Below, one piece after another: positions 19,854-31,961 of a stretch of DNA of 64,000 nucleotides. Source of the DNA: Lysobacter sp. TY2-98 (lineage in GTDB: Bacteria > Pseudomonadota > Gammaproteobacteria > Xanthomonadales > Xanthomonadaceae); NCBI RefSeq assembly GCF_003367355.1, contig NZ_CP031413.1, forward strand, positions 124,001 through 188,000, read 5' to 3'. Every line of letters starts with the position of its first letter. The first letter of the stretch is position 1. The position numbers were made by a program, and so were the translations under genes. The notes beneath the pieces were generated by a model. That model saw only the letters and a program-made list of their open reading frames with translations. It was not told where the DNA came from and made no database searches.

Positions 19854-19907
19854 TCGCGACGCGCGGATTCAGGCCGCCCGTTCGCGACGCCGCTAAACTT
19901 CGCCACG

Positions 19908-20262
<355 letters not shown>

Positions 20263-20387
20263 CTTTCCTTTTCCATCAACGACTTGCCACAAGCGACGCT
20301 AGCCGCGTGCGCCGACGAATGGTCGCGTCCGTGAAGCCGGCTGTGGCGCCTGTGGACACTCGGTGACGATCCCGAGCCAAGTGCCTG

Positions 20388-20408
20388 TTGTCTCAGGATT
20401 TGAGACAA
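20388..20408. repeat. Perfect 8-bp inverted repeat upstream of mraZ
   Basis: TTGTCTCA and TGAGACAA flank GGATT. A further CTG (20385-20387) and CAG (20411-20413) could extend the stem across a two-base bulge. No T-run follows, so it looks more like an operator or RNA hairpin than a terminator. It lies 125 bases after rnpB. Confidence 0.5.
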
Positions 20409-20418
20409 AACAGCAGCT

Positions 20419-20427
20419 TGTGGATAA
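20419..20427 (-). promoter_or_regulatory. Consensus DnaA box
   Basis: The minus strand reads TTATCCACA, the exact high-affinity DnaA 9-mer. A single copy lies between the inverted repeat and the mraZ promoter. A chance hit is possible, but the sequence is AT-rich for this genome. Confidence 0.3.
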
Positions 20428-20497
20428 AGCTTGAACAAGTCTCTCAAGTTCGCCGCAAGTCGTTGACTTCACTTAGGAAAATGACCGCGCCGGATTG

Positions 20498-20526
20498 TTG
20501 ACAACCCCCAAGGTGGGGCATAAGGT
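20498..20526 (+). promoter_or_regulatory. Main promoter of the dcw cluster
   Basis: TTGACA (20498-20503), a perfect -35, is followed after 17 bases by TAAGGT (20521-20526) as a poor -10. That implies a leader of roughly 80 bases before the mraZ GTG. The MraZ boxes start inside the spacer and continue downstream, as expected for autorepression. Confidence 0.55.
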
Positions 20527-20560
20527 GGCTCTCCGTGGGGAAACCGGGTTTTTCGTGGTT
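20514..20560 (+). promoter_or_regulatory. MraZ-box array
   Basis: TGG-type pentamers stand at 20514 (TGGGG), 20526 (TGGCT), 20536 (TGGGG), 20546 (GGGTT) and 20556 (TGGTT). From 20526 they repeat with an exact 10-base period, the layout of the TGGGN boxes separated by 5 bases that E. coli MraZ binds. Confidence 0.5.
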
Positions 20561-20616
20561 TTCCTTAGCCATCAAGCCCGCGTGAAGACGGGTGACGACC
20601 GGAAGGGGACAGGTCC

Positions 20617-21063
20617 GTGTTTCAGGGCGAATCCGCCATCACCATCGATGACAAAGGCCGGCTGGCGGTTCCTACCGCGTACCGCGACGTCATCGCGCGT
20701 GAGTGCGGCGGTCGCCTGGTCGTGACCTACAACCCGTTCGAAGCGGGCTCGCTCTACCTCTATCCGCAGGCCGTCTGGGAGCGCGTGCGCGACCAGGTCA
20801 ACGCGTTGCCGCGGACCAAGCGTCAGAACCGTTTCCTGCAGCTGAAGCTCGTCGGCGCCGCCGCTTTCGTCGAGCCCGACGCCAACGGCCGCATTTCCCT
20901 ACCGGCCAGTCAGCGTGCTGCCGTCGGCATCGAAAAGCGCGCCGTGCTGCTGGGCATGGGCGACAAGTTCGAACTGTGGAGCGAGCAGGCCCACCTCGCG
21001 CAGATCCGTCAGACGTTGTCCGACGACGATCTGGGCGACGACCTGCTGGGTCTCGAGTTGTGA
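20617..21063 (+). CDS. mraZ: Transcriptional regulator MraZ
   Basis: 148 residues from GTG 20617, with AAGGGGA upstream. Two SpoVT/AbrB-like halves are seen: [24 protein letters not shown] and, from about residue 85, [23 protein letters not shown]. MraZ forms a ring-shaped oligomer and represses the dcw operon, including itself, through direct repeats in the promoter; a candidate array lies directly upstream. It is the first gene of the dcw cluster and overlaps or nearly touches rsmH. Confidence 0.97.
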   Translation: MFQGESAITIDDKGRLAVPTAYRDVIARECGGRLVVTYNPFEAGSLYLYPQAVWERVRDQVNALPRTKRQNRFLQLKLVGAAAFVEPDANGRISLPASQRAAVGIEKRAVLLGMGDKFELWSEQAHLAQIRQTLSDDDLGDDLLGLEL

Positions 21064-21074
21064 CCGCGGGTGGC

Positions 21075-22013
21075 ATGGAGCGCGGTGCGCTCGCAGGCCA
21101 CCTCCCGGTGATGTACGCGCAGGTCCTGGACGGCCTGCGTGTCGTTGGGGATGGAACGTATCTGGACGGCACGTTCGGTCGCGGCGGGCATGCCCGCGGC
21201 GTACTGGAACAACTGGGCCCGGAAGGTCGCCTGCTCGTGATGGACAAGGATCCCGACGCGATCGCCGTCGCCGAACGTGAGTTCGGTGGCGATCCGCGCG
21301 TGTCCATATTCCGCGGCAGCTTCGCGCAGCTCGCGCAGTGGGATGCCACCGCAGCGGGACTCGACGGCGTGCTGTTCGATCTCGGCGTGTCGTCGCCGCA
21401 GCTCGACGTCGCCGAGCGCGGCTTCTCGTTCGGCAAGGACGGCCCGCTCGACATGCGCATGGATCCCGAGTCGGGCATCAGCGCGGCCGAATGGCTCAAC
21501 ACCGCGTCGGACAGGGAAATCGCCGACGTCCTGTACACCTTCGGCGAGGAGCGCCAGAGCCGACGCATCGCCCGCGCGATCGTCGCGCGTCGTGCGCAGG
21601 CGCCATTCGCGCGAACCGCCGAACTCGCGGAACTCATCGCGTCGGTGATTCCGCGCGGTGATTCGAAGATCCATCCGGCGACGCGTTCGTTCCAGGCGAT
21701 CCGCATCTTCATCAATCGTGAACTCGGCGATCTGGAAGACGGTCTCGACGCCGCGATGGCGCGTCTGAAGCCTGGCGGTCGCCTCGCGGTGATCAGCTTC
21801 CACTCGCTGGAAGATCGCATCGTCAAGCAGTTCATCGCCAAGCACGCGAAGGCGCCGGCGGGCAATCGCCGCATGCCGGTCGAAGTCGCATTCACGCCGA
21901 CGCTGCGCGATGTCGGCGGTGCGATCAAGGCGGACGACGCGGAGCTCGCGGTGAATCCGCGTGCGCGCAGTGCCGTTCTGCGCGTCGCTGAAAAGATCGG
22001 GGAGGCTGCATGA
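21075..22013 (+). CDS. rsmH: 16S rRNA (cytosine(1402)-N4)-methyltransferase RsmH
   Basis: 312 residues. Methylates N4 of C1402. SAM-binding motif [12 protein letters not shown] at 31-42, then [43 protein letters not shown], and [16 protein letters not shown] near the end, all typical of MraW/RsmH. ATG 21075 is taken as start; a GTG at 21060 overlapping the mraZ stop would add five residues and could mediate coupling. It overlaps ftsL by 4 bases. Confidence 0.96.
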   Translation: MERGALAGHLPVMYAQVLDGLRVVGDGTYLDGTFGRGGHARGVLEQLGPEGRLLVMDKDPDAIAVAEREFGGDPRVSIFRGSFAQLAQWDATAAGLDGVLFDLGVSSPQLDVAERGFSFGKDGPLDMRMDPESGISAAEWLNTASDREIADVLYTFGEERQSRRIARAIVARRAQAPFARTAELAELIASVIPRGDSKIHPATRSFQAIRIFINRELGDLEDGLDAAMARLKPGGRLAVISFHSLEDRIVKQFIAKHAKAPAGNRRMPVEVAFTPTLRDVGGAIKADDAELAVNPRARSAVLRVAEKIGEAA

Positions 22014-22276
22014 TCCTGCGCGTCCTCCTCGCCGTGCTCGTGGTCGCCAACGTCGTGACCGCGCTGGCGATCGTCGAGACGCGCCAGCGTCATCGCCAGC
22101 TGTTCGTACAGGTCTCCAAGCTCGAGCGCGCGCGTGACGAGCTCAACATCGAGTTCGGCCGCCTGCAGCTCGAGCAGGCGACGTGGGCCGAGTCCAATCG
22201 CATCGACCAGGTTGCGCGTGATCGGCTCGGCATGAAGTTCCCCGAAGGCAACGACATCGTGGTGATCCGCCCATGA
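22010..22276 (+). CDS. ftsL: Cell division protein FtsL
   Basis: 88 residues. A single N-terminal transmembrane segment ([21 protein letters not shown]) is followed by a leucine-zipper-like periplasmic coiled coil ([35 protein letters not shown]). FtsL forms the FtsQLB complex, which activates FtsW-FtsI. The sequence is weakly conserved in the family, so position between rsmH and ftsI is decisive. It overlaps both neighbours by 4 bases. Confidence 0.93.
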   Translation: MILRVLLAVLVVANVVTALAIVETRQRHRQLFVQVSKLERARDELNIEFGRLQLEQATWAESNRIDQVARDRLGMKFPEGNDIVVIRP

Positions 22277-24183
22277 GTATTCCGGGCGACCGCCGCCGCG
22301 ATCGCAACGCCAACAGCCGCGGCAGCGATGTCGCGCGCCGGTTGCGCGCACTGCTCGGTGGGGCGGGTGGCGCGCGCGGTCGTTCGCGCATGGACGTGCG
22401 CATGCGCCTGCTGTGCATCGCCGCGGCGATGGGGCTGTGCTCGTTCGCGCTGGTCGCCCGCGCGTTCTACATCCAGGTGCTCGATCGCGACTTCTACGTC
22501 GCGCAGGGCGAGGCGCGTTCGTTGCGCGAGATCCCGATCGCGACGTCGCGCGGCATGATCACCGACCGCAACGGCGAGCCGCTCGCGGTATCGACGCCGG
22601 TCGAATCGGTCTGGGGCAATCCGCAGGAACTGCTGAAGAATCCCGATCGCCTGCCGCAGCTCGCCGATGCGCTGGGTGTGCCGGTCGACGTGCTGCAGCG
22701 CAAGCTCAGCCAGAAGGCCGGCAAGGAATTCCTCTACCTCAAGCGCCGCATCAATCCGGACGAGGCGAAGAAGATCCTCGCGCTCGGCGTTCCGGGTGTG
22801 GCCAGCCAGCGCGAATACCGTCGCTTCTACCCGCAGGGTGAAGCGATGGCGCACGTGCTGGGCTTCACGAATGTCGACGACGAAGGCCAGGAGGGCCTCG
22901 AGCTCGCGTTCGATGAATGGCTGCGCGGCAAGCCCGGCGCGAAGCGCGTGCTGCGCGATGGCCACGGTCGCATCATCGAGAACGTCGATCTGGTGCGCGC
23001 GGCCGAGCCCGGTCGCGATCTCACGCTGACCATCGACCGTCGCATGCAGTTCCTCGCCTACCGCGAACTGCGCAAGGCGTTGATGGAGCATGGCGCATCA
23101 AGTGGTTCGATCGTCACCCTCGACGTCACCACCGGCGAAGTGCTGGCGATGGCGAACCTGCCGACGTTCAATCCGAATGCCGTGTCGACGTCCGACCGCG
23201 AGGCCCATCGCAACCGCGCGATCACCGACGTGTTCGAACCCGGCTCGACGATGAAGCCGATCACCATTGCTGCCGCGCTCACCGCCGGCGTAGTGACGCC
23301 GACGACGCCGATCGATCTCTCGCCGGGCTGGATGAAGCTCGGCAAGTACACGATCCGCGATCACAGCAACTACGGCCTGCAGACCGTCACGGGCGTCATC
23401 ACCAAGAGCTCGAACATCGGCGCGTCGAAGATCTCGGCCAAGCTACAGGATCGCTACTTCTACGAGTTCATCAAGCGCTTCGGCTATGGCAGCAAGCCGG
23501 GCAGTGGCTTCCCAGGCGAAGTGTCGGGTGTGCTCGCGCCGCCGTCGCGCTGGAATGGTCTGCAGAAGGCGACGATCTCGTACGGCTACGGCCTGTCGGC
23601 GACGCCGCTGCAGATCGCCGTCGCCTACGCCGCGATCGCGAATCACGGTGTATTGACCACGCCGACCTTCGTGAAGGGCGAACACGGCCAGACGCGTCAG
23701 GTGCTCGATCCGAAGGTCGCGCATGAAGTCATCAAGATGATGCAGACGGTGACGGAGCCGGGCGGCACCGCGACGCAGGGCGCGATCCTCGGTTATCACG
23801 TCGCCGGCAAGACCGGCACGGCGCGCAAGTTCAATGGTCGCGGCGGTTACTCGCAGCGCTATCTCTCGTACTTCGCCGGCATTGTGCCGGTCGACAACCC
23901 GCGCTTCGCGACCGTCGTCGTCGTCAACGATCCGGACCCGAGCAAGGGCTACTTCGGCGGCCTCGTCTCCGCGCCGGTGTTCAAGTCGGTGATGGAAGGC
24001 TCGCTGCGCCTGATGGACGTGCCGCCGGACGACATCGAGACCTGGCTCGCCGCGCAGGACAAGCTCACGCACGGAAACAGCGTCGCCACCGCGCCAGCGC
24101 CGACCCCGGCGCCGATGCCGGCACCCGTCGCATCGGACGACGATGTCGACATCCCCTTCGAAGCCGCACCGGTGACGCCATGA
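22273..24183 (+). CDS. ftsI: Peptidoglycan transpeptidase FtsI (PBP3)
   Basis: 636 residues. Septal transpeptidase anchored by one helix at about residues 46-66. The penicillin-binding motifs are complete: S-T-M-K with catalytic Ser325 and Lys328, SSN at 379-381 and KTG at 513-515. The pedestal domain begins near residue 75 ([34 protein letters not shown]). An unusually long basic N-terminal tail (Arg/Gly-rich, about 40 residues) precedes the helix, and a Pro/Ala-rich tail follows the catalytic domain. It acts with FtsW in septal wall synthesis. Confidence 0.97.
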   Translation: MSIPGDRRRDRNANSRGSDVARRLRALLGGAGGARGRSRMDVRMRLLCIAAAMGLCSFALVARAFYIQVLDRDFYVAQGEARSLREIPIATSRGMITDRNGEPLAVSTPVESVWGNPQELLKNPDRLPQLADALGVPVDVLQRKLSQKAGKEFLYLKRRINPDEAKKILALGVPGVASQREYRRFYPQGEAMAHVLGFTNVDDEGQEGLELAFDEWLRGKPGAKRVLRDGHGRIIENVDLVRAAEPGRDLTLTIDRRMQFLAYRELRKALMEHGASSGSIVTLDVTTGEVLAMANLPTFNPNAVSTSDREAHRNRAITDVFEPGSTMKPITIAAALTAGVVTPTTPIDLSPGWMKLGKYTIRDHSNYGLQTVTGVITKSSNIGASKISAKLQDRYFYEFIKRFGYGSKPGSGFPGEVSGVLAPPSRWNGLQKATISYGYGLSATPLQIAVAYAAIANHGVLTTPTFVKGEHGQTRQVLDPKVAHEVIKMMQTVTEPGGTATQGAILGYHVAGKTGTARKFNGRGGYSQRYLSYFAGIVPVDNPRFATVVVVNDPDPSKGYFGGLVSAPVFKSVMEGSLRLMDVPPDDIETWLAAQDKLTHGNSVATAPAPTPAPMPAPVASDDDVDIPFEAAPVTP

Positions 24184-25649
24184 CGCGCACGATGCGACTC
24201 GCCGAACTGCTTCCCGACGTCGACGGCATCCCCGTCGACTTGGTCGTTTCCGGTCTCGTGCAGGACAGCCGCGAAGTCACGCCGGGCGATGCGTTCGTCG
24301 CGATCGGTGGCTTTGGCGCGCACGGCCTCGGTTTCGTGGATGCGGCGAAGGCGCGCGGCGCGTCCGCGGTGCTGTTCGAGCCGCCGGCGCCGGCCGAGGT
24401 TCCCGCTCCGGTCGACGCCATCGCGGTACCCGACCTGCGCACGCGTCTCGGCGAAATGGCACACCGTTTCCACGGTCGCGCCACCGAATCGATGACCGTC
24501 GTCGGCGTCACCGGTACCAACGGCAAGACCTCGACGGTGCAGCTGATCGCGCAGGCGTGGACTCTTCGCGGCGTCACCGCTGGCACCGTCGGCACGCTGG
24601 GCGCGGGCCTCTACGGCCGCACCGAACCGACCGGTTTCACTACGCCGCTGGTGTTGAAGCTGCACCAGCTGATCGGCGCGATGCGTGACGAAGGCGCGGA
24701 CGCGCTCGCGATGGAAGTCAGCTCGCATGCGCTCGACCAGGGCCGTGTCGACGGCGTGCGTTTCGACGTTGCGGTGTTCACCAACCTCACCCGGGACCAC
24801 CTCGACTACCACGGCACCATGGCGGCGTACGGCGCGGCAAAAGCGCGCCTTTTCGGCTGGTCGGGTCTCGCGTCGGCGGTGGTCAATCTCGACGACGACT
24901 ACGGCCGCCAGCTGTTCGATGCGCTTCCGTCGACGGTGCGCGGTGTCGGCGTGAGTTCGCGCGCGGCGGCCGGTGCGACGCTTCGCGCGGCCGACGTCTC
25001 ACTCGACGCCACTGGCATCACGTTCGAGCTCGTTGGCGGCGATGCGAGGGCGCCCGTGCATTCGCCGCTCCTCGGCCGCTTCAATGTCGACAACCTGCTC
25101 GCGGTCGCTGGCGTCCTGCACGCACTAGGCGCGGATGTCGCCGATGTCGCCGGGACGCTGTCGCGTCTCCAGCCGATCCACGGCCGCATGAACCGCCTCG
25201 GCGCCGCCGGCCAGCCGCTGGTGGTCATCGACTACGCACACACGCCGGACGCGCTCGAACAGGCGCTGTCGACACTCCGCGCGCACACGCGCGGTCGTCT
25301 CATCTGCGTGTTCGGGTGCGGTGGCGAACGCGACACCGGCAAGCGTCCGCAGATGGGCGCGATCGCCGAGCGTCTGGCCGACGTCGCGATCGTCACCGAC
25401 GACAACCCGCGCGGCGAGGACGGCGATGCGATCGTCGCCGGCATCCTCGACGGTTTTTCCGATCGCGCGCGCGCCATCGTGCTGCGCGATCGCCGCGTCG
25501 CCATCCAGCGCGCGATTGGTGACGCGAACGCCGACGACGTCGTGCTCGTCGCCGGCAAGGGCCACGAGCCCTACCAGGAAGTCGCGGGCGTGAAGCATCC
25601 GTTCGACGACACCGAAGTGGCGCGCGAAGCGCTGGAGGTGCACGCATGA
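24180..25649 (+). CDS. murE: UDP-MurNAc-tripeptide ligase (meso-DAP adding)
   Basis: 489 residues. Adds the third stem residue to UDP-MurNAc-L-Ala-D-Glu. The ATP-binding motif [10 protein letters not shown] is near 110, then [30 protein letters not shown] and [13 protein letters not shown]. The DNPR motif (near 409) is the signature of meso-diaminopimelate-specific MurE, so this cell wall carries DAP. Overlaps ftsI and murF by 4 bases each. Confidence 0.97.
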   Translation: MTRTMRLAELLPDVDGIPVDLVVSGLVQDSREVTPGDAFVAIGGFGAHGLGFVDAAKARGASAVLFEPPAPAEVPAPVDAIAVPDLRTRLGEMAHRFHGRATESMTVVGVTGTNGKTSTVQLIAQAWTLRGVTAGTVGTLGAGLYGRTEPTGFTTPLVLKLHQLIGAMRDEGADALAMEVSSHALDQGRVDGVRFDVAVFTNLTRDHLDYHGTMAAYGAAKARLFGWSGLASAVVNLDDDYGRQLFDALPSTVRGVGVSSRAAAGATLRAADVSLDATGITFELVGGDARAPVHSPLLGRFNVDNLLAVAGVLHALGADVADVAGTLSRLQPIHGRMNRLGAAGQPLVVIDYAHTPDALEQALSTLRAHTRGRLICVFGCGGERDTGKRPQMGAIAERLADVAIVTDDNPRGEDGDAIVAGILDGFSDRARAIVLRDRRVAIQRAIGDANADDVVLVAGKGHEPYQEVAGVKHPFDDTEVAREALEVHA

Positions 25650-27022
25650 GGCCGCTGCGTCTATCCGATATCGCCGCGATGACCGCGGGCCGTGTCGTCG
25701 GCGAGGACATCGTCGTCGACCGTCTGCTCACCGATACCCGGGGGCTCAGCTCCGTCGAGCCGTCGGTATGCGCGTCCAGCCTGTTCGTCGCGCTGAAGGG
25801 CGCGAATTTCGATGGGCACGACCATGTGTCCGCTGCGGCAGACGCCGGCATCGGCGCCGCGCTGGTGTCGCGCATCACCGGCGACCTGCCGCAGGTGCTG
25901 GTCGGTGATACGCAGCTCGCGCTTGCCGATCTCGCGCGCGGCGTGCAGGCGTCGCGTTCGACGAAGGTGGTCGCGATCACCGGCAGCAACGGCAAGACCA
26001 GCGTGAAGACGCTCACGCTCGCCATCCTCGAACAGGCCGGTCGCACCTACGGCAATCCCGGTAATCGCAACAACGAGATCGGCCTGCCGCTCGCGGTGAT
26101 CGATGCGCCGGAAGACGCGCAGTTCGCCGTCTACGAAATGGGCGCCGGCCAGCCGGGCGACATCGCGTATCTCACCGCGATCGCGCGGCCCGACGTGTCC
26201 ATCGTCAACAACATCGCGCCCGCGCACCTGGAGCGCATGGGCTCGTTGCTCGGCGTCGCCGACACCAAGGCCGCGATTTACGACGCGCTGCCGGCCGACG
26301 GCGTTGCGGTGATCAACGCCGACGACAGCTTCGCGCCGTTCTTCGCCGAGCGTGCGGCGGGGCGTCGTCATATCCGCTTCGGCCTCGAGACCAGCGCCGA
26401 CGTCACCGCGCGCGACATCGCACTCAGCGAGAACGGTTCGAGTTTCACGATCGTCACGCCGCAGGGCGAGGCGTCAGTCGAACTCGCGATGCCGGGCCGT
26501 CACAACGTGCGCAATGCATTGGCCGCAGCGTCGCTCGCGATCGGCGCCGGCGTTCCGCTGTCGACGATCGCGTCGGGTCTGTCGGCCGCGCGACCTGTCG
26601 CAGGCCGCCTGGTCACGCATCGCCTGCGCAGCGGCGCGACGCTGATCGACGACAGCTACAACGCGAATCCGGGTTCGCTCGCCGCTGCGATCGATACGCT
26701 CGCGGCGATGCCGGGTGCGTCGTGGCTGGTGCTGGGTGACATGCGCGAACTCGGCGACGACGCCGTCGCGCTGCATGCCCAGGCCGGTACGCGCGCCCGT
26801 GAAGCCGGCATCGCGCGTCTCTACGCCCTGGGCCCGCTGAGCGCGGCCGCCGCCGAGGCGTTCGGTGCGAATGCGCGCCACTTCGCTACCCATGAATCAC
26901 TCGCCGAAGCGCTGCGCGCGGACCTGTCCGCCGACGTGCGCGTGCTCGTCAAGGGCTCCCGCGGCAGCGCGATGGATCGCATCGTCGCTGCGCTACTGAA
27001 CGGACACTCGCATGCTGCTTGA
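25646..27022 (+). CDS. murF: UDP-MurNAc-tripeptide:D-Ala-D-Ala ligase
   Basis: 458 residues. Adds D-Ala-D-Ala to complete the pentapeptide precursor. Mur ligase motifs: [14 protein letters not shown] near 112, [41 protein letters not shown] and [19 protein letters not shown]. The C-terminal domain ends in [15 protein letters not shown]. It overlaps mraY by 11 bases, which suggests tight translational coupling. Confidence 0.97.
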   Translation: MRPLRLSDIAAMTAGRVVGEDIVVDRLLTDTRGLSSVEPSVCASSLFVALKGANFDGHDHVSAAADAGIGAALVSRITGDLPQVLVGDTQLALADLARGVQASRSTKVVAITGSNGKTSVKTLTLAILEQAGRTYGNPGNRNNEIGLPLAVIDAPEDAQFAVYEMGAGQPGDIAYLTAIARPDVSIVNNIAPAHLERMGSLLGVADTKAAIYDALPADGVAVINADDSFAPFFAERAAGRRHIRFGLETSADVTARDIALSENGSSFTIVTPQGEASVELAMPGRHNVRNALAAASLAIGAGVPLSTIASGLSAARPVAGRLVTHRLRSGATLIDDSYNANPGSLAAAIDTLAAMPGASWLVLGDMRELGDDAVALHAQAGTRAREAGIARLYALGPLSAAAAEAFGANARHFATHESLAEALRADLSADVRVLVKGSRGSAMDRIVAALLNGHSHAA

Positions 27023-28106
27023 ACTCACCCGCTGGCTCGAACAGCTGCAGAGCCACTTCGGGCTTTTCAGCTACCTCACGTTCCGCGGCATCCTCAGCGC
27101 GCTGACGTCGCTGTTCCTCTCGCTCTGGTGGGGGCCGGCGGTCATTCGCCGCCTCGGCCAGCTCAAGGCGGGCGGCCAGCCGATCCGCAAGGACGGCCCG
27201 CAGTCGCACTTCTCGAAGGCGGGCACGCCGACGATGGGCGGCGCGCTGATCCTGCTGACGGTGCTCGCGTCGGTGCTGCTGTGGGGTGACCTGCGCAACC
27301 GCTACGTGTGGCTGGTGCTGGCGGTGATGGTTGCGTTCGGCGCGATCGGCTGGTGGGACGACTGGATCAAGATCGTCAAGCGCGATCCCAATGGCATGCG
27401 GTCGCGCACCAAGTATTTCCTGCAGTCGGTGTTCGGCCTTGCTGCCGGCCTGTTCCTCTACTACTACGCCAACCCGGGCGTGGCCGCGGCGACGACGTTC
27501 TACATCCCGCTCTTCAAGCAGGTCGCGCTGCCGCTGGTGAGCGTGTCCTTCGTCTTCATCGCCTATCTGTGGATCGTCGGCTTCTCGAACGCGGTGAACC
27601 TCACCGACGGCCTCGACGGCCTCGCGATCATGCCGACGGTGCTCGTCGCCTGCGCCCTGGGCGTGTTTGCGTATGCGTCGGGCAACGCGGTGTTCTCGAA
27701 CTACCTGCAGATCCCGCAGATCCCGGGCGCGGGCGAACTCATCGTCATCTGCGCGGCGATCGCGGGCGCGGGCCTGGGCTTCCTGTGGTTCAACACCTAT
27801 CCCGCGATGGTGTTCATGGGCGACATCGGCGCGCTCGCGCTCGGCGCCGTGCTCGGCACGATCGCGGTGATCGTCCGCCAGGAACTCGTGCTGGTGATCA
27901 TGGGCGGCATCTTCGTCATCGAGACGCTCTCGGTGATGATCCAGGTCGCCAGCTTCAAGCTCACCGGCAAGCGCGTCTTCAAGATGGCACCGATCCACCA
28001 TCACTTCGAGCTCAAGGGCTGGCCCGAGCCGCGCGTCATCGTGCGCTTCTGGATCATCTCGGTGGTGCTCGTCCTCATCGGCCTCGCGACGTTGAAGGTG
28101 CGCTGA
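27012..28106 (+). CDS. mraY: Phospho-MurNAc-pentapeptide transferase
   Basis: 364 residues, about ten transmembrane helices. Transfers phospho-MurNAc-pentapeptide to undecaprenyl phosphate giving lipid I at the inner membrane. Conserved cytoplasmic loops are visible: [21 protein letters not shown] (Asp pair), [13 protein letters not shown] near 195, [11 protein letters not shown] and [23 protein letters not shown] (the HHH motif). ATG 27012 starts inside murF. Confidence 0.97.
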   Translation: MLLELTRWLEQLQSHFGLFSYLTFRGILSALTSLFLSLWWGPAVIRRLGQLKAGGQPIRKDGPQSHFSKAGTPTMGGALILLTVLASVLLWGDLRNRYVWLVLAVMVAFGAIGWWDDWIKIVKRDPNGMRSRTKYFLQSVFGLAAGLFLYYYANPGVAAATTFYIPLFKQVALPLVSVSFVFIAYLWIVGFSNAVNLTDGLDGLAIMPTVLVACALGVFAYASGNAVFSNYLQIPQIPGAGELIVICAAIAGAGLGFLWFNTYPAMVFMGDIGALALGAVLGTIAVIVRQELVLVIMGGIFVIETLSVMIQVASFKLTGKRVFKMAPIHHHFELKGWPEPRVIVRFWIISVVLVLIGLATLKVR

Positions 28107-29422
28107 TGGACATGTCTTCCCGCCAGGCCACGCGCCTCGACGCCATCACCGGTCGTTTCGATTCGTGGCTGCTCGGCCTGATCGGCGCGCTGCTGTGCCT
28201 GGGCGTGGTGATGGTGGGTTCGAGCTCGGTCGCGCAGGCGGCGAGCCCGACGTATTACCTGACGCGCCACCTCGTGTTCCTGTTCGCCGGTTCCGTCGCC
28301 GCGATGGCGATGATGCGCATCGAGCTCAAGACCATCGAGCGCTATGCGCAGTGGATGCCGATCGTCGGCCTCGTGCTGCTGCTGGTGGTCGCGGTGCCGG
28401 GCCTTGGCGTGACGGTGAAGGGCGCGCGTCGCTGGATCAATCTCGGCTTCACCAACTTCCAGCCCGTGGAAGCGGTCAAGCTCATGATGGTCGTGTGGCT
28501 CGCGGCCTACCTCAAGCGCTTCAGCGAAGAGGTGAGTGCATCGTGGCGCGCGATCATCAAGGTGATCGGCGTCGCCTGCGCGTTCGCGGGCGTGCTGCTG
28601 GCCGTGCAGAAGGACTTCGGTTCGTCGGCGCTGATCCTCGCGATGACGGCGGGCATGCTGGTGCTCGGTGGTGCGAACCTGCCGCGCCTGGTCGGCCCGC
28701 TGTTCGCGCTGCTGCCCGCACTCGGCGCGATGATCCTGCTCGAGCCGTACCGCGTGCGTCGCCTCACCTCGTTCACCGATCCGTTCGCCGATCCGTTCGG
28801 TGACGGCTACCAGCTCGCGAACGCGCTGATGGCGGTGGGCCGCGGCGAATGGTTCGGTGCAGGGCTAGGCGCGTCCGTGCACAAGCTCTCGTACCTACCC
28901 GAAGCGCACACCGACTTCATCATGGCGGTGATCGCCGAGGAACTCGGCTTCGTCGGCGTGTGCCTCGTCATCGCGCTGTATGCCGGCCTCGTCGCCCGCG
29001 CGATGTGGGTCGGCCTGCAGTGCGTGGAGATGCGCCGTCACTTCGCGGGCTATTGCGCGTTCGGCATCGCGCTGTGGATCGGCATCCAGAGCACGGTGTC
29101 GATCGGCGTGAACCTCGGTCTGCTCCCGACCAAGGGCCTGACGCTGCCGCTGATCTCCTACGGCGGCTCGTCGTTCGCGATGACGCTGGGTGCGATGGGG
29201 CTGCTGTTGCGCATCTCGTACGAGCTTGAGCGCGCCCGTCGCCAGGTGGCGCTGCGTCGCGATGCATTCGGTGCGCCGGCAGCGGCAGGTCAGTCCGATA
29301 TGCCGGCCGCGCGTCCGATGGCGGCAGCGCCAGTGTCGCCTGCGCCCATCGGCCGCAACGACACGCGCGGCACCAACCGCCTGCGTCCGCGCGTCGAACC
29401 GGTGTTCGGACGCAGCGCATGA
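28106..29422 (+). CDS. ftsW: Peptidoglycan glycosyltransferase FtsW
   Basis: 438 residues. SEDS-family septal glycan polymerase with about ten helices. Motifs: [11 protein letters not shown], the [11 protein letters not shown] region with the conserved Asp, [48 protein letters not shown], and [14 protein letters not shown] cytoplasmic C-terminal tail rich in Ala, Pro and Arg (about residues 390-438) is longer than in E. coli. ATG 28106 shares its first base with the mraY stop; a much longer open frame upstream is a reading of mraY in another phase. Confidence 0.96.
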   Translation: MDMSSRQATRLDAITGRFDSWLLGLIGALLCLGVVMVGSSSVAQAASPTYYLTRHLVFLFAGSVAAMAMMRIELKTIERYAQWMPIVGLVLLLVVAVPGLGVTVKGARRWINLGFTNFQPVEAVKLMMVVWLAAYLKRFSEEVSASWRAIIKVIGVACAFAGVLLAVQKDFGSSALILAMTAGMLVLGGANLPRLVGPLFALLPALGAMILLEPYRVRRLTSFTDPFADPFGDGYQLANALMAVGRGEWFGAGLGASVHKLSYLPEAHTDFIMAVIAEELGFVGVCLVIALYAGLVARAMWVGLQCVEMRRHFAGYCAFGIALWIGIQSTVSIGVNLGLLPTKGLTLPLISYGGSSFAMTLGAMGLLLRISYELERARRQVALRRDAFGAPAAAGQSDMPAARPMAAAPVSPAPIGRNDTRGTNRLRPRVEPVFGRSA

Positions 29423-30525
29423 CCGACGTTCGCGCCAACGCGCATGCAGAGATCGGCGTGATGATCCTCGCCGGCGGCACGGGCGGGCACATCTTCCCGG
29501 GCCTTGCCGTTGCGCACGAGCTGCGCCGCCGCGGCGTTGCCGTGGGCTGGCTCGGCAGCGAAGGCGGGATGGAAACGCGGCTGGTGCCCCCGCACGGCAT
29601 CGACGTCGACACGATCGCGATCCGCGGCGTGCGCGGCAAAGGCGCGGCAACGCTGCTCGCCGCGCCGTTCAAGCTGATGTCGGCGGTGTCGGCTGCACGC
29701 GCGATCCTGTCGCGCCGTCGTCCGCGGGCGGTAATCAGCTTCGGGGGCTTCGCCGCGGGCCCGGGCGGCCTCGCTGCGCGCCTCGCCGGCATTCCGCTGT
29801 TCGTGCACGAACAGAACCGCGCGCCGGGCATGACCAATCGCGTGTTGTCGAAGATGGCGCGCCGCGTGCTGACGGGATTCCCGGGCAGCTTCGCGAAGGA
29901 AGAAGTCGTCGGGAATCCGGTGCGTACCGAGATCGCCGACGTCGCGCCGCCATCGACGCGCTTCGAATTCCGTGACGGCCCGCTGCGCCTGCTGGTGCTC
30001 GGCGGTAGCCAGGGTGCTGCGGCGTTGAATCGCGCGGTGCCCACCGCGATCGCCGCACAGCGCGATCGCACGCGCTGGCAGGTGCGGCATCAGTGCGGCG
30101 AACGCATGCTCGATGCGGCGATCGCGTCGTATCGCGAGGCTGGCGTCGACGCCAGCGTCGAGCCTTTCATTGCCGACATGGCCGCTGCTTACGCGTGGGC
30201 CGATCTCGTGGTCTGCCGCGCCGGTGCGCTCACGCTCGCGGAAGTCTGCGCGGTCGGCGTGGCCAGCGTGCTCGTGCCGTTCCCGCAGGCGGTAGACGAC
30301 CACCAGACCAAGAACGCGCAGTTCCTCGTCGAGCGCGGCGCCGCGCGCCTGCTGCCGCAGGACGAGCACCTCGCCGCGAAGCTCGCCGACACCCTCGAAT
30401 CCTTCGCCTCGCGCGCCGAGCTGCGGCCGATGGCCGACGCCGCACGCGCGCTGGCCCGGCCCGACGCCGCATCGCACGTCGCCGACCTTGTTATGGAACA
30501 GATCGCCATGGATCGCGCCGCATGA
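29419..30525 (+). CDS. murG: Lipid II synthase MurG (UDP-GlcNAc transferase)
   Basis: 368 residues. Adds GlcNAc to lipid I on the inner leaflet. The N-terminal [17 protein letters not shown] at 19-35, the [12 protein letters not shown] segment, [24 protein letters not shown] and the late [35 protein letters not shown] region (donor and acceptor sites) are all present. Overlaps ftsW and murC by 4 bases. Confidence 0.97.
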   Translation: MTDVRANAHAEIGVMILAGGTGGHIFPGLAVAHELRRRGVAVGWLGSEGGMETRLVPPHGIDVDTIAIRGVRGKGAATLLAAPFKLMSAVSAARAILSRRRPRAVISFGGFAAGPGGLAARLAGIPLFVHEQNRAPGMTNRVLSKMARRVLTGFPGSFAKEEVVGNPVRTEIADVAPPSTRFEFRDGPLRLLVLGGSQGAAALNRAVPTAIAAQRDRTRWQVRHQCGERMLDAAIASYREAGVDASVEPFIADMAAAYAWADLVVCRAGALTLAEVCAVGVASVLVPFPQAVDDHQTKNAQFLVERGAARLLPQDEHLAAKLADTLESFASRAELRPMADAARALARPDAASHVADLVMEQIAMDRAA

Positions 30526-31961
30526 TCGCAACGCATCGCCACCGCCTGCTCGACAACGCCGACAAGGGCGGCGCGCGCGTGCATTTCGTCGGCATCGGCG
30601 GCGTCGGCATGAGCGGCATCGCCGAGGTCATGTGCACGCTGGGCTACCAGGTGTCCGGCTCGGATAACGCCGACAACGCGGTGACGCGCCGTCTCGCGCG
30701 CCTCGGCATCACCGTGCATCGCGGCCATGATGCGAAGAACGTCGACGGCGTCGAATGCCTCGTCGTGTCGAGCGCGATCAAGGCCGACAACCCCGAACTG
30801 ATGGCCGCGCGCGAGCAGCGCATTCCGATCGTGCCGCGCGCCGAGATGCTCGCCGAGCTGATGCGGTTCAAGCGTGGCATCGCGATCGCCGGCACGCACG
30901 GCAAGACCACCACGACGTCGCTCACCGCCAGCGTGCTGGGCGAGGGTGGGATCGACCCGACGTTCGTGATCGGCGGTCAGCTGCTCGCGGCCGGCGCGAA
31001 CGCGAAGCTCGGCGGTGGCGACTGGCTGGTCGCCGAAGCGGACGAGTCCGACGGCAGCTTCCTGCGCCTGAACCCGCAGATCGCCGTCGTCACCAACATC
31101 GATGCCGACCACCTCGAGAACTACGGCGGCGACTTCGCCAAGGTCCAGGCGGCGTTCGACGAGTTCCTGCATCGCCTGCCGTTCTACGGCCTTGCCGTGC
31201 TGTGCATCGACGATGCGGAAGTGGCGGCGCTCGCGAAGAATGCGACGCGTCATGTGCTCACGTACGGGTTCTCGGAGGAGGCCGACGTGCGCGCCGAGAA
31301 CGTCGTGCAGCAGGGCGCGCGCATGCGTTTCACGTTGTGCATGCCCGACGGCACGCGCTGCGAGACGACGCTCGCACTGCCGGGTCGCCACAACGTGCAG
31401 AACGCACTCGCGGCGGCGGCAGTGGGTTGGCAGCTCGGGGTCGAGCAGGCGGCAATCTGCCGCGCGCTGGAAAACTTCGCGGGCATCGGCCGCCGCTTCA
31501 ACCTGCTCGCGCAGGTACCGGTCACCGGCGGTGGCACGGTCACGCTGGTCGACGACTACGGCCATCACCCCAAGGAACTGGAAGCGGTGTTCAAGGCGGC
31601 ACGTGGCGGGTGGGGCGACAAGCGCCTTGTCGTCGCGTTCCAGCCGCATCGCTACAGCCGCACGCGCGACCTGTTCGACGACTTCGCGCAGGTGCTGTCG
31701 GAAGTTGACGTGCTGGTGCTGACCGAGGTGTATCCGGCCGGCGAAGCACCGATTGCGGGCGCCGATGCGAAATCGCTGGCCCGCGCGATTCGCGCGCGTG
31801 GCCGCACCGAACCTGTCGTCGTGTCGCGTGCTGCGGATCTCGCGCGCGTGCTGCCCGACGTTCTCAAGTCCGATGACCTGCTGCTCATGATGGGCGCGGG
31901 CGACATCGGCCACGCCGCGCAGCAGATCGCGGCCCACGGTTTCGAAGGAGCGGATTCGTGA
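30522..31961 (+). CDS. murC: UDP-MurNAc:L-alanine ligase
   Basis: 479 residues. First amino-acid ligase of the stem peptide. The N-terminal Rossmann motif [18 protein letters not shown], the ATP loop [12 protein letters not shown] near 123, [37 protein letters not shown] and [13 protein letters not shown] identify MurC. Start ATG 30522 overlaps the murG stop. Confidence 0.97.
   Translation: MIATHRHRLLDNADKGGARVHFVGIGGVGMSGIAEVMCTLGYQVSGSDNADNAVTRRLARLGITVHRGHDAKNVDGVECLVVSSAIKADNPELMAAREQRIPIVPRAEMLAELMRFKRGIAIAGTHGKTTTTSLTASVLGEGGIDPTFVIGGQLLAAGANAKLGGGDWLVAEADESDGSFLRLNPQIAVVTNIDADHLENYGGDFAKVQAAFDEFLHRLPFYGLAVLCIDDAEVAALAKNATRHVLTYGFSEEADVRAENVVQQGARMRFTLCMPDGTRCETTLALPGRHNVQNALAAAAVGWQLGVEQAAICRALENFAGIGRRFNLLAQVPVTGGGTVTLVDDYGHHPKELEAVFKAARGGWGDKRLVVAFQPHRYSRTRDLFDDFAQVLSEVDVLVLTEVYPAGEAPIAGADAKSLARAIRARGRTEPVVVSRAADLARVLPDVLKSDDLLLMMGAGDIGHAAQQIAAHGFEGADS

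Noticed and set aside
27308..28105. Upstream extension of ftsW
   Set aside because: Reads mraY in another phase; ftsW homology starts at ATG 28106.
30189..31937. 582-codon antisense frame over murC
   Set aside because: Same cause: codon-bias mirror of a well-defined Mur ligase gene.
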